DNA of 64,000 bases, taken from assembly GCA_951813285.1 (NCBI GenBank), contig OX638355.1, forward strand, positions 1,149,136 through 1,213,135, in the 5' to 3' direction. The stretch comes from Terriglobia bacterium (GTDB taxonomy: Bacteria; Acidobacteriota; Terriglobia; Versatilivoradales; Versatilivoraceae). How positions within the stretch are numbered: the first letter of the stretch is position 1; each line of letters opens with the position of its first letter. The notes beneath the pieces were generated by a model. It did no database searches, had not been told where the DNA came from, and saw only the letters and a program-made list of their open reading frames with translations. Shown here in pieces: positions 1-9,700 of this stretch. Both the position numbers and the translations under genes were made by a program.

Positions 1-479
1 GTCGCCACCCCGGACCCCGCCTTTACCAGCAGGCTGTCGCCGTGGCCGTGGTAGCACCCCTCGAACTTCAGGATCATGGGACGACCCGTAAAGGCGCGGG
101 CCAGCCGCAGGGCGGCCATGCTGGCTTCGGTGCCGGAGCTGGTGAGGCGCACCTTCTCAACCGAGGGAAAGGCCTGGTGGATCTGCTCGGCCAGCTCCAC
201 TTCCCGTTCGGTGGAAGCGCCGAAGCTGGTGCCGGTTTCCAGGACGCCTCGCAGGGCCGCCATCACCTCGGGGTGGCAGTGACCCAGAATGAGCGGACCC
301 CAGGAGCCCACGTAGTCGAGGTAGCCGTTGCGGTCCACGTCGTAGATGCGGGCCCCCTTGCCGTGATCCATGAACAGGGGGTTGCCTCCCACGGCCTGGA
401 AGGCTCTGGCCGGTGAGTTGACGCCGCCCGGAATGAATTTCCGGGCTCTCTCGTAAAGTTGTTGGGACTTTCGGTACAA
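1..479 (-). CDS. hemL: Glutamate-1-semialdehyde 2,1-aminomutase, N-terminal part (cut by window edge)
   Basis: This is the first ~160 residues of the PLP enzyme that converts glutamate-1-semialdehyde to 5-aminolevulinate in the C5 pathway of tetrapyrrole synthesis (cytoplasm). Reading the minus strand gives the family hallmarks in order: [52 protein letters not shown] and [19 protein letters not shown]. The start is TTG at 479-477, because a GGGAGGGAT ribosome binding site lies just upstream and no ATG fits the family N-terminus. It starts 14 bp after the hemB stop, so the two form a hemB-hemL operon. The catalytic lysine region lies outside the window. Confidence 0.93.
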   Translation of the reverse strand, partial: MYRKSQQLYERARKFIPGGVNSPARAFQAVGGNPLFMDHGKGARIYDVDRNGYLDYVGSWGPLILGHCHPEVMAALRGVLETGTSFGASTEREVELAEQIHQAFPSVEKVRLTSSGTEASMAALRLARAFTGRPMILKFEGCYHGHGDSLLVKAGSGVA

Positions 480-493
480 GATCCCTCCCTGGG

Positions 494-1486
494 CTAGGAT
501 CCGGCGGCGGCCTGACCCTGAAGGAGCTTCACCGCTGCCTTGGCGAAATACGTAATGATCCAGTCGGCCCCGGCCCGCCGGATGCAGGTGAGCGATTCCA
601 GGATGGTCAGTGCTTCATCCAGCCAGCCGTTTCTGTGGGCGGCCACGAGAGCGGAATACTCGCCGCTGACCTGATAGGCCGCCACCGGCAGATTGAATTC
701 CGTCCTGACCCGGTAGATGACGTCCAGGTAAGGCATGGCCGGTTTGACCATCACGATGTCGGTTCCCTCCTCGATGTCCAGAGCGACCTCGCGCAGGGCC
801 TCCCGCTGATTGGCAGGGTCCATCTGATAGGAGCGCCGGTCTCCGAATTGAGGGGCCGAGTCGGCCGCCTCCCGGAAGGGTCCATAGAACCCGGAGGCGT
901 ATTTGGCGGCGTAGGACAGGATGGGGGTCTTTTCGAACCCGTGATCGTCCAGCCTGTCCCGAATGGCCTCCACGCGGCCGTCCATCATGTCCGAGGGAGC
1001 GATCAGGTCGGCGCCGGCCCGGGCATAGACCAGGGCGGTTCGGGCCAATAGTTCCAGGGTGGGGTCGTTGTCGACATCCCCATCTTGAACCCGGCCGCAG
1101 TGGCCGTGCGAGGTGTACTCGCAGAGACAGACGTCGGTGATGACCAGCAGATCGGGGACGGCTGCCTTCACGGCCCGCACCGCCGAGGGGATGATGCCCT
1201 CCTCGGCATAGGCCCCACTGCCCTCCGCATCCTTCGACGGCGGGATTCCGAAAAGCAGCACGGCAGGGATTCCCAGCGACCGCACCTGGTGGCACTCCTC
1301 CACCAGTCGATCCACGGAAAAGTGGTAGTTCCCGGGCATGGAGGGGATTTCCCGCTTCACACCCTCGCCAGGACAGGCGAAAAGGGGATAGATGAAGTCG
1401 AGCGGGGACAGCCGGGTCTCGCGCACCATGGCTCGCAGCAGGTGGCTGCTGCGCAGGCGGCGCGGTCGGTAGAATGGCTTGGGCAC
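494..1486 (-). CDS. hemB: Delta-aminolevulinic acid dehydratase (porphobilinogen synthase)
   Basis: HemB condenses two 5-aminolevulinate molecules to porphobilinogen, the step after HemL. At 330 aa it has the normal family length. Visible motifs are the zinc-site cysteines in [11 protein letters not shown] (C120, C122, C130), the two active-site lysines in [16 protein letters not shown] (K195) and [10 protein letters not shown] (K248), and the C-terminal YQVSGEY region. The three-cysteine signature indicates the Zn-dependent type rather than the Mg/aspartate type. It is the first gene of a hemB-hemL operon transcribed away from the glycosidase-like gene at 1653; a weak promoter-like pair lies at 1515-1541 on the minus strand. 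Confidence 0.97.
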   Translation of the reverse strand: MPKPFYRPRRLRSSHLLRAMVRETRLSPLDFIYPLFACPGEGVKREIPSMPGNYHFSVDRLVEECHQVRSLGIPAVLLFGIPPSKDAEGSGAYAEEGIIPSAVRAVKAAVPDLLVITDVCLCEYTSHGHCGRVQDGDVDNDPTLELLARTALVYARAGADLIAPSDMMDGRVEAIRDRLDDHGFEKTPILSYAAKYASGFYGPFREAADSAPQFGDRRSYQMDPANQREALREVALDIEEGTDIVMVKPAMPYLDVIYRVRTEFNLPVAAYQVSGEYSALVAAHRNGWLDEALTILESLTCIRRAGADWIITYFAKAAVKLLQGQAAAGS

Positions 1487-1514
1487 GAATCCCCCCGGGA
1501 CCCAGGACGGCCCG

Positions 1515-1541
1515 ATTGTAGCATAGGCGCCCGGTTGTCCA
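1515..1541 (-). promoter_or_regulatory. Possible sigma-70-type promoter for hemB-hemL
   Basis: On the minus strand a TACAAT box (1520-1515) is preceded by TGGACA (1541-1536) with a short 15-bp spacer, 29 bp upstream of the hemB ATG. The divergent direction has a TATAAT at 1570-1575 but no convincing -35. Both calls rest on hexamer similarity only. Confidence 0.3.
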
Positions 1542-1652
1542 TCGGCGGCGGATTCATCGCCTTACCGTCTATAATTGCCTCGCCACAGCACCGGCGGCGC
1601 AACGCGGGTTTCAGGGAATAGAGCCGGCTGGGCCGCCGCGGGAGGAATGCTC

Positions 1653-3755
1653 ATGACCATTCGTTACAAAAAGGGCAAGAGTCGTCGGGCGGGATTGTCC
1701 CGCCTTGTCGAGATCAGCCGAAGGGGTTTCCTGCAGGCCGGAGCCCTGGCGGGTTTGGGTCGGATCGGCCGACTGCAGGCCGGGCCTCAGGCCGATTCCG
1801 GGTTGGAGTTGGCGGGCCGGCAGATACGGGTCAGGGTCCGTCGGGACCTGGGCCTGAGGATCCTGGATCGCGACGGGCAGGCGGTCTGGTCGACCTCCAG
1901 CCGCAAGAAACCGGAGGCAGTGTGGGTTTCTTCGGGTTCCGGTGAGGAGAAACGGGCCGCCTTCGAAGCAGCTGGCCGCCGGCAGCAGGAGGTCTTCAGC
2001 GACGGGGCCCATCGGGGCTTTCTGATTCGGCTGAGCCGGTTCCCCCAATCCGATCTGGAGGTGGAGCTGGTATTGGCCCTCGACCCCGATAGCGACGAAC
2101 TGCTCATCGAGGTCCGCCAGGAGGGCGGCAGCGACCAGTTGACGCGGGTCGATCACCTCTATTGCCTGGAGAAGCCCACCTCGGCCGGGGGCTATCTGGT
2201 GGTTCCCCACGGATCGGGCTATCTCATCCCCGCCGACAGCGCCAGGAAACTGGGCCCTCTGGACGACTATTTCGCCCAGCCGGGCGCACTGGGTGGAAAC
2301 ACCCGCAGGAGCCGGAACATTATCGGATACCGCTACACCCTGCCGGTCTTTGGCATGGTCAACCAAAACCGGGATTGCCTCTACCAGATCGTGGAGACCT
2401 GGTGGGATTGCAGCGTCGCGGTTGAGCATCTGCCGGGTGAACGGTCCACTCTGGACTTCAACTGGCTGCCCTCCCTGGGGCGGCTCGCATACCCGCGCAG
2501 GTCTCTGATGCGGTTTGCCCGGGGAATGGACCACGTCGGCATCGCCAAGAGCTACCGCACTTATGCCAAGGCCCGGGGGCTGCTGCGCACCTTGGAGGAG
2601 AAGGCGAGGGAGGTCCCGGCGCTGCGCCGGTATATCGACGGGATCGAATATCGGATCCTGTGGCAGGCCGAGGCCGACCGGAAATCCCTGCGCGACCTCA
2701 GGGAATTCCGGCAGCGGGATCTGCCGGTCAACTTCTTCTTTCCCAAGTGGGGTACCGGAGAATACGACCCCGGCCGGGGGGAGCCCTGGAACGCCACCGC
2801 TTCCTGGCAGGCCTTCATGCTGGAGAAGAATCCGATTCCGGGAGGATGGGAACGCCTGGTACGCCTGTCGAGAGCCGCCAGAGTCGAGGGAGCCCTGGTG
2901 AAGGTGATGATCAATCCCACCCAGTATGCTCCCGGAGCACCCTCCTACGATCCCGCCAAGCGTGCCCTGGACGAGGCAGGAAAGCCGCGCCGCTGGCCTC
3001 AGATCAGCCCCTACTTCGCGCCGGAGCTGACTCGGCAGGCATTGGACAGCCTCCTGGCCAGGGGCTTTCAACTGGATGCGCTCTATTTCGACGGCTATGC
3101 CGCCCATGCCGGAGTGCCCGAGGATCACTCCAGCAGCCATCCGCTGCCCCGGCGGCTGGCCATCCAAAGAATGCTGGAGAGTTTTCGGGAAGCACGCCGC
3201 CGCGGCATCATCGCAGGAGCGGAGCTGCCCAGGTTCTGGGCCATGGCCGAGTGTGACTACTTCTTTTTCCGATCCGGCTGGTCGTCGGAGATCCTGGGGG
3301 TGGGAGAGCCCATTCCCCTGTTTCAACTGGTCTTCCACGAATGCTATGCGGGCTGCTTTTCCGGCGGAGGCTACGGCCGCTACGACTGGCCCCGGGACCG
3401 CCAGCCTCGGCTATATGAACTGCTGTTCGGGGCGGCTCCGGCCTACAACTGGATGCTGCCCTACAGCGATGTCCATCCGGGGGCGGCTTTCACCGAGGTG
3501 CCGGTTGCCGATTGGGACAACCCCAGGATGGAGGTCCGGCTGGAGTGGCTGAAGCGTTGGCGCGCCTTCTATCGGGCCGTGGCCTGGTCGGAGATGGTCT
3601 CCCACCGGTTCCTCAACGCCGAGAGGACTCTGCAGCAGGTGGCATACGCCAATGGGGTCAAGGCGGACTTCGACCTGGCGAAGGGACTGTGCCGGGTTCA
3701 AGGGGTGTCCGGGTTCAGCGGCGAATGGGAAAAGCCCCACCGGGGAAAGCTCTGA
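1653..3755 (+). CDS. TAT-exported glycoside-hydrolase-like protein (TIM-barrel type)
   Basis: A roughly 700-aa secreted protein. The ATG at 1653 is chosen because GGGAGGA lies 6 nt upstream; ATG 1647 would abut the site and the upstream GTG/ATG extensions look non-coding. The N-terminus carries a twin-arginine signal (SRRGFLQAGALAGLG). Residues around 330-600 have the rhythm of an alpha-amylase/GH101-like TIM barrel, with candidate acidic residues in LDALYFDGYAAH and in AGAELPRFWAMAECDYFFF. Many surface-exposed Trp/Tyr residues fit carbohydrate binding. It resembles the GH101/DUF5696-type group of uncharacterised glycosidases, but the exact family and substrate cannot be fixed by eye. It stands alone between hemB and transposase debris. 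Confidence 0.6.
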   Translation: MTIRYKKGKSRRAGLSRLVEISRRGFLQAGALAGLGRIGRLQAGPQADSGLELAGRQIRVRVRRDLGLRILDRDGQAVWSTSSRKKPEAVWVSSGSGEEKRAAFEAAGRRQQEVFSDGAHRGFLIRLSRFPQSDLEVELVLALDPDSDELLIEVRQEGGSDQLTRVDHLYCLEKPTSAGGYLVVPHGSGYLIPADSARKLGPLDDYFAQPGALGGNTRRSRNIIGYRYTLPVFGMVNQNRDCLYQIVETWWDCSVAVEHLPGERSTLDFNWLPSLGRLAYPRRSLMRFARGMDHVGIAKSYRTYAKARGLLRTLEEKAREVPALRRYIDGIEYRILWQAEADRKSLRDLREFRQRDLPVNFFFPKWGTGEYDPGRGEPWNATASWQAFMLEKNPIPGGWERLVRLSRAARVEGALVKVMINPTQYAPGAPSYDPAKRALDEAGKPRRWPQISPYFAPELTRQALDSLLARGFQLDALYFDGYAAHAGVPEDHSSSHPLPRRLAIQRMLESFREARRRGIIAGAELPRFWAMAECDYFFFRSGWSSEILGVGEPIPLFQLVFHECYAGCFSGGGYGRYDWPRDRQPRLYELLFGAAPAYNWMLPYSDVHPGAAFTEVPVADWDNPRMEVRLEWLKRWRAFYRAVAWSEMVSHRFLNAERTLQQVAYANGVKADFDLAKGLCRVQGVSGFSGEWEKPHRGKL

Positions 3756-3769
3756 AGGGGCAAATAGCG

Positions 3770-4056
3770 GCCGGGAGAAGACCCGTTCGACGCTGGTGCG
3801 TTTCTTGTAGTGGGTGGCGAAGTCAGAGGAAGTGGGGTCGATCTGGCTGCGCCAGGAGGGATGGAGGCGGAGCAAGCAGTTGCAGCCCTTCTGAGAAAAG
3901 AACTTGGGGTGGTTGGCTGGACGGATGAGGTAGCGCCGAAGGGTCTGCTTGCGGTAGTAGAGGGGACAGGAGAATTGCTTGTAGGTGATGCCGGTCTTTT
4001 TGGGAGTCATGCGGCCTCTGGGGGCCATTTCCAGGTTGGCAGGGCAAGGGTTTGAG
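3770..4056 (-). pseudogene. Transposase remnant (DDE-type, C-terminal part)
   Basis: On the minus strand from about 4056 the translation reads CPANLEMAPRGRMTPKKTG, then FSCPLYYRKQTLRRYLIRP, and ends in THYKKRTSVERVFSR. This is the usual C-terminal arrangement of IS1182/ISNCY-like DDE transposases (a cysteine-containing strand region, then a YKKRTSVERV-type signature near the catalytic Glu). There is no N-terminal catalytic part and no terminal repeats were found, and the reading frame runs straight into the antisense of the glycosidase-like gene. I read it as a decayed insertion. Confidence 0.65.
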
Positions 4057-4059
4057 TGG

Positions 4060-4230
4060 GTCGAAACCCACCGCTTCCGGGTGAAGCAGGACGAGGTCCA
4101 TCCGGTCGACCTGAACTACGCCGTCGCCAAGGCCCATCGGGGCGTGGGGAATCCCGACCAGGCTCTGGCCGCGGCTCGGAAATGCTTGGAGATGGACCCC
4201 GAGTTCTGCGGCGCACGGCCGGGCCTCACA
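4060..4230 (+). pseudogene. Remnant of a TPR protein gene
   Basis: The plus-strand translation VETHRFRVKQDEVHPVDLNY-AVAKAHRG...QALAAARKCLEMDPEF aligns with the C-terminal TPR of the intact gene ending at 31598 (VALNHALSKAHRDLGR, AVAAARRTVELDPSF). Nothing upstream encodes the rest of the protein; transposase debris begins immediately 5' of it. The intact homologue at 30528-31598 also lies directly upstream of a GWxTD gene, as here, so this looks like the broken stub of a duplicated TPR-GWxTD arrangement. Confidence 0.55.
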
Positions 4231-4318
4231 CGAGCTCATGCCCGGGGTGTGTTTAGCCGGTTTGGGCAGGGGCGTGCTTGACATTATCTTGTACGGGCAC
4301 TGCGTTCCCGAAGGATGC

Positions 4319-4400
4319 ACCGGAATCGCCGCCTACGCGGCTGCGGCGTTGCTGGAATGCAACGACCCCGGGCTCCCGCCTGGGGAGTGCGTCCTCCCTA
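4319..4400. repeat. Dispersed hairpin-rich intergenic repeat, copy R1 (degenerate)
   Basis: Contains CGCCGCCTACGCGGCTGCGGCG followed by a CCCCGGGCTCCCGCCTGGGG hairpin. The same two modules recur at 25440-25600, 51560-51660 and 61065-61170. Confidence 0.45.
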
Positions 4401-4416
4401 TTGACTTTCCGGCGCT

Positions 4417-4450
4417 CCTCGGCCAACATGGATCCTCGGCCAACATGGAT
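4417..4450. repeat. 17-bp tandem duplication
   Basis: CCTCGGCCAACATGGAT occurs twice head to tail at 4417-4433 and 4434-4450, about 50 bp upstream of the first GWxTD gene. Apart from this and repeat R1, the stretch 4231-4497 shows no gene. Confidence 0.85.
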
Positions 4451-4497
4451 CCGTAATCTGGATTCGACCCTTTGAATCGGAATCGGGTGGGTGCCTC

Positions 4498-6108
4498 ATG
4501 AAACTGGCGAAGGCGAAATGGATATGCGGCTTTGTTTGTGGAGTTCTGCTGTTGCCCCTGGCGGTGGTGGAAGCCCAGAAAAAGAATGACAGGCAGCGGG
4601 AGCGGTCGCTGCGCCGGGAAACTCAGGACCGATTCCTGAAAAAGTGGCTCAAGCAGGATGCCTCTTACATCATCACGCCCGAAGAGAGGGACGCTTTCAA
4701 GAGCTTAACCAGTGACGATGAGCGCTACCAGTTCATTGAGCAATTCTGGTTGAGGAGAGATCCCAATCCGGACACCGTCGTCAATGAGTTCCGCGACGAG
4801 CACTACCGGCGCATTGCCTACGCCAATGAACGGTTCCCCTCGGGCAAGCAGGGCTGGAGGACGGACCGTGGCCGGATCTACATCATGTACGGTCCGCCGG
4901 ATCAGATCGAGACGTTCCATGGAGGCGGCACTTACTACCGGCCATACTGGGAAGGGGGAGGAGCAACCAGTACCCATCCCTATATCAAATGGCGATACCG
5001 GTACCTCGACGGGATGGATTTGGGACAGCAAGTGATTATCGAATTCGTGGATCGCACGCTTACCGGCGAGTATCGAATTGCGTTCGATCCTTATGAAAAG
5101 GACGCGCTGAAAAATACCCCGGTCGCCGACCTGACCGAGGATCAAAGAATGGGTGTTGGAGACAGCAGCACACGGGCAACCCGGTTTCCGTCGGGAATGG
5201 ACTACGAGGAATTCGCGATAAGGCAGTTCAATGCCATCAGACAGGTAGCGGCTCTCAACCGGGCTCCCAAGATCCGGTTCAAGGACCTGGAAACGGTGGT
5301 GGACACCAAGCTCACCTACAACACCTTTCCCTTCGACTATCGGACAGACTTCATCAAGATCACCGAGGACACCATTCTGACCCCCATCACGGTGGTCATG
5401 AAGAACAGCGACATGACCTTCCAGGACGTGGAGGGCGTCAAGAAGGCCGAGGTGAACGTCTTCGGCAGGATCACCACCATCACCGGCCGCTCGGTCCAGG
5501 TATTCGAGGAGGTTGTCCGACAGATAGCGCCCGACGCCCTCTTCAAGAGCACCCTGGAGAAGCGTTCCCTCTACCAGACCCGCATTCCCCTGAGATCGGG
5601 CCTCTACAAGCTGGAACTGGTGCTCAAGGACCTCAACAGCGGCAACATCGGCACCGTCTACCACAGCATCCGGGTGCCGAAGTTTCCCCAGGACCAGTTG
5701 GCCACCAGCAGCATCATCCTGGCCGACCAACTGGAGCGGCTGCCCCAGAAGCAGGTGGCTACCGGACAATTCGTGCTCGGGAGCTCGAAAGTCCTTCCCA
5801 GTGTCGAGGAGATTTTTGACAAAGACCAGCCCATGGGGGTCTATTTTCAGGTGTACAACCTGGCCATTGATGAGCAGACCCAAAAACCCTCCGCCACCAT
5901 CGAATACGTGCTGAAGAAGGGTGGAAGGGAAATCGGGAGAGCCCTCGAGTCCAACGACAAGCTGGCCGGAGCGGCTCAGCAAATGACCCTGCAGAAGCTG
6001 GTGGCCCTGGAAGACCTGGAACCCGGTCAATACAGCCTGGTGGTCAATGTCACCGACAATGTCTCGAACCGATCCATAGCCCCCGAGGCCAGGTTCGTGG
6101 TGCGCTAG
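4498..6108 (+). CDS. GWxTD-domain protein 1
   Basis: A 536-aa exported protein with an N-terminal signal peptide (hydrophobic GFVCGVLLLPLAVVEAQ, residues ~11-27). The GWxTD domain follows: LTSDDERYQFIEQFWLRRDP at ~75-95, then GWRTDRGRIYIMYGPPD at ~118-134, which is the family's defining motif. The remaining ~400 residues are beta-rich with several LRSGLYKLELVLKD-like strands. The family is frequent in Acidobacteriota and Bacteroidota, and its biochemical role is not established. A close full-length paralogue lies at 31806-33422. The next gene is an outer-membrane receptor-like protein, as in other copies of this arrangement. Start: first ATG giving the signal peptide; no strong ribosome binding site. 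Confidence 0.88.
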   Translation: MKLAKAKWICGFVCGVLLLPLAVVEAQKKNDRQRERSLRRETQDRFLKKWLKQDASYIITPEERDAFKSLTSDDERYQFIEQFWLRRDPNPDTVVNEFRDEHYRRIAYANERFPSGKQGWRTDRGRIYIMYGPPDQIETFHGGGTYYRPYWEGGGATSTHPYIKWRYRYLDGMDLGQQVIIEFVDRTLTGEYRIAFDPYEKDALKNTPVADLTEDQRMGVGDSSTRATRFPSGMDYEEFAIRQFNAIRQVAALNRAPKIRFKDLETVVDTKLTYNTFPFDYRTDFIKITEDTILTPITVVMKNSDMTFQDVEGVKKAEVNVFGRITTITGRSVQVFEEVVRQIAPDALFKSTLEKRSLYQTRIPLRSGLYKLELVLKDLNSGNIGTVYHSIRVPKFPQDQLATSSIILADQLERLPQKQVATGQFVLGSSKVLPSVEEIFDKDQPMGVYFQVYNLAIDEQTQKPSATIEYVLKKGGREIGRALESNDKLAGAAQQMTLQKLVALEDLEPGQYSLVVNVTDNVSNRSIAPEARFVVR

Positions 6109-6276
6109 CACGGCCTCGGGGAATGATCCGACTCCGCAGGGATGGTTCCATGGATCGAAGCACCTTGGCCGAAGCCGGCTTCCGGTGCCAGGGCAAGCGA
6201 ACCCGCCGGGAGCGATTTCCGAGAGAGATGGAGCAGGTGATCCCGTGGAAAGCACTTCACGGGTTCTCGAATCAGC

Positions 6277-6438
6277 CTACGAAATACCGTAGCCTTGACT
6301 CGAAGACTCATACCAGCCCACCGGGAGAGTTTCTTTTCAGGTAAACTATTTGAATAATTGGGTTTAGTGAAGGTGGGCGAGTTGGTTCTGCCGGATCGGC
6401 GGCGGTAACGCAAACAACATGAATTCCATATTTCGTAG
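6277..6438. promoter_or_regulatory. Paired inverted CTACGAAATA sites upstream of receptor gene 1
   Basis: CTACGAAATA at 6277-6286 is repeated exactly in inverted orientation as TATTTCGTAG at 6429-6438. The left copy extends into the imperfect palindrome TACGAAATACCGTA (6278-6291). Both sites recur in the leader of receptor 2 (13650-13659 and 13803-13812). They sit about 100-260 bp upstream of a sigma-54-like -24/-12 element, the usual place for enhancer-binding-protein sites. That role is inferred. Confidence 0.5.
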
Positions 6439-6535
6439 ATTGGGGACTTGGGATTTCAATCCTGCCAGAGGGAAGACAACGGTTAAGCCGTAGAAATGAC
6501 TAGCCTTAAACTTAATTGTTGCTTTCTCTCAGTCT

Positions 6536-6552
6536 TTGGCAAGATAATTGCA
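6536..6552 (+). promoter_or_regulatory. Sigma-54-type -24/-12 promoter of receptor gene 1
   Basis: TTGGCAAGATAATTGCA matches the RpoN consensus TGGCACG-N4-TTGCW with one mismatch and has the obligatory GG-N10-GC spacing (GG 6538-6539, GC 6550-6551). It predicts a transcript starting near 6563 with a leader of about 165 nt. The block is conserved in the duplicated leader of receptor 2 and, in sequence and spacing, in front of receptor 3. Confidence 0.7.
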
Positions 6553-6727
6553 CCTTTCAACTTGTGAGAATGAATTGTAAGCAATTTCAAGATCAGCCAA
6601 TAGTTGAGGGTCTTGCTTGAAAAAGGGAGAGATCGAATCGAAGGGCCAAGCCAAAGTCGGTCCTTGTCTTGTAACTCCCGTTGCCTGCTCGACTATTAAC
6701 TGCTTCTACCTGGGGAGGTAAGCACCG

Positions 6728-9700
6728 ATGCAACATTTTCTGAAAGGGATGAGTTCCACTTTCTTTTTCGCCTTGATCCTCTCGTTGTCGTCTCTGCCCC
6801 TGCTGGCACAAATGCAGTTCACTGGTGTTCGTGGAAATGTCGAAGACGAAACCGGAGCCAGGGTGACACAGGTCGAGATCACGGCAACCGAGGAAGCAAC
6901 GGGACTGACACGCACCACGATCAGCAACGAATTGGGTATTTACGAACTGGGTGGCCTGCCGCCCGGGACCTATACCATTTCGGCCGAACTGGCGGGCTTC
7001 AAGACCTACGCCAACAGCGGAATCATCATTTATGCTGCACGTCCTCGGCGCGTCGACATCACGTTGGAAGTCGGTGAGATTCAAGACACCATCACGGTGG
7101 AGGAGATGGGGGCCGTCATCGAGACCGACAAATCCAGCGTGACCTACACCATGCCTGTCAAAGAGGTGGAAGCCTTCAGAATTGCCGCCAGTCTGATCTA
7201 CACCATCGGGAACAACCCGGGGGCCGAGAATCGCAGCCAGGTCCACGGAGCCTTCGCCAACAACACCAGCGCATTGCAAGACGGCGTGGCCACCAATGCA
7301 TACGGTACCTTTCGGGCGCCTCAGGAACTGGTCAAGGAAGTCAACCAGGTTTCGCTGAACGCACCGGCCGAGTACAAGACCGCCACCACCATCAATGGGG
7401 TGGGCAGAAGCGGCTCCAACCAGTTTCACGGAGAAATCTACTACCAGGTGAGACATCCCCGGTTGCGGACGTTGCGCAAAGACGAGACCAGGCACACACC
7501 CTCAAAACCGGATAGCCAATGGAACTACGAGGCCTCCGGCCCCATCCATATTCCCGGAATCTATGATGGCCGGGACAAGACCTTCTTTCACTTCTTCTAT
7601 CAGCCCCGTCTGCAAGACCAAAAGGCTCTCATCGAAAATTATGTTTTCCCCACGAAGGAGATTCGTGCGGGGGATTTGAACCAGGTCGTGGACCAGCAGT
7701 TGGGCGGGAAGCCTGTCATCAATCCCTTCACCGGAGAGCCTTTTCCCAACAACATCATTCCTGCCGATATGCTCAGCCCGGTGGCCCAGGCGACTTTCAA
7801 TCCCGCATACCTGCCCTTGCCCAATTTCGGGGAGCCGGGAAGTCTGGTCAACAACTTCATCGGCTTTCAGTTCGGCCTTATCGATGAGGAACATTGGCAC
7901 TTGCGGCTCGATCACGCCATCACCGATGTCAATACCATTTCGTTCAACCACTACGGCTACAATCGGCTTCTGAGGGAGGGCAACACGCCTTCGCCGCTGG
8001 CGGATTTCCAGACGATCGATGCGACGCGGATGTGGAGTATCCAGGATTCGCACATGTTCTCCCCGAACGTGATCAACGAGTTCCAATATGGGCGCAACCG
8101 CCAGGGCTACGACTTGACGAGGGCAAGCGTCAGTGGAAACTCCTTGATCGATGAGTTCGGTATCAGCCTAGGAGGTCGCGTCGCCAACAATGGATTCGGA
8201 TGTCCCCTCATGTATACGGGGGTTTGGGGCTTCCAGCCGGGGGCGCACCTCGCTTCCTTCTCACCCGGGGAGCTCTCCTTCCCCTTGCTGGGGCGTTGCG
8301 GCTCGGATGCCAAGAGAGACAACCCCAGCGTATGGATGATGAAAGACGTTGTCTCCGTCAACAAAGGCAGCCACCTCATCAAATTCGGTATCGAGATGAA
8401 TTGGGAGCGGCCGTGGCTGGACGGGGCTCAGAGCGAAGCTTGGGGCCACTACGAATTCACCGGCCTATTCAGCGGAAGCGACATCGGAGACTACCTGTTG
8501 GGCCTGCCCTGGAATACGAGAATCGCAACGGACCGTCCCCGGATTTATGCCCAGGGTTATGACGCAGGATTCTTCATCCAGGACGACTGGAAGGTGACGC
8601 CCAGGTTGACCATGACCTATGGCACTCGCTTCCAACACTACGGTGCTCCAACTGAGGCAAATGACCTCTTCTACAACTTCGATTTCGAGAACCTTCGGGT
8701 CGTGGTTCCGGACGGCTCCCTCCATCATATTGCGCCGGTGTGGCCGACCGAGCAGATTCCGGTAGTGACCGCCAGCGACGCGGGCTATCCCCAGAGCCTG
8801 GTCAATTTCAGTGCACTGCACCTCTCTCCCCGGTTTGGGCTGGCCTATCGTTTCAATGACAAAACCGTCCTCCGGGCCGGCTACGGGATTTACCATGTCC
8901 CCTTTGCCATTGCCGGCTCTGGCCCGTCTGGTCTTTCGCGCTCGGGCTGGCTGGGTGGCCGCGAGGCAGGGCCTTTCATTGGGTCGGAGTCGTTTGGACC
9001 CAACAAAATTGTCAACGGGGTGCCGCAGTTGACATTCGCCAACCCCTTTCCTCCCGTCGGCTCTGGTGAAACCCCCAAGCAAGGGGTGCGCGGTATCCCT
9101 TTGAACAGCCGCAGCGACTCCTGGGCTTACGACCAGCAGTGGAACCTCACCCTGGAAAACGATCTGGGTGATGGCTGGGCGACACGCCTCTCCTACGTGG
9201 CTTCCAAGGGCACCAGTTGGCCTTACCGGAGCAACCTGCAGACACCGGTGCCGAGCACGGTGGCCTACGCTGATCGGCCCGCCCACGAGCAGAACCCCTG
9301 GGGGCCGAACTTTTCCTTCGTCGACCGGCACGACCTGGGAGGATCGGGGAACTTCCAAAGCATGGAAGCGGAAGCGACTCGCCAGTTCAGCCGGGGACTT
9401 TACTTGCGCAGTTGGTTCGTATGGAGAAAAAATCTCGCCGACGTCACGCCGGGATTGTTTTCATCCACCATCGGGTTTGAAGCTGAAGATCCGCTCGACC
9501 GCGAACGAGATAAGGGAATCCAGAATGGCGTCACCAAACAAGCGTGGCGCGTAGCCATGGTCTGGGGTCTCCCGGTAGGTCGAGGGCAGCGCTACGGCAG
9601 CGACATGAGTGGTATTGCCAACGCGTTCCTCGGCGACTGGACGGCAGCCATAAATTACAGCGGACGTAGAGGGGCGGCCTTCGAACCCAGATATTCCGGT

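Noticed and set aside
1611-3338. 575-codon open frame antisense to the glycosidase-like gene
   Set aside because: Mirror of a high-GC coding strand; Pro/Gly/Gln-rich with no domain. Similar long antisense frames at 4705-6255, 8465-9358, 16288-17565, 21306-22934, 24068-25309, 28384-29994, 54875-56599 and plus-strand 26785-28392 were dropped for the same reason.
4262-4277. GG-N10-GC match (TGGGCAGGGGCGTGCT) upstream of the first GWxTD gene
   Set aside because: Spacing fits sigma-54, but both boxes deviate from TGGCA and TTGC, and it lies more than 200 bp upstream at the end of the TPR stub.
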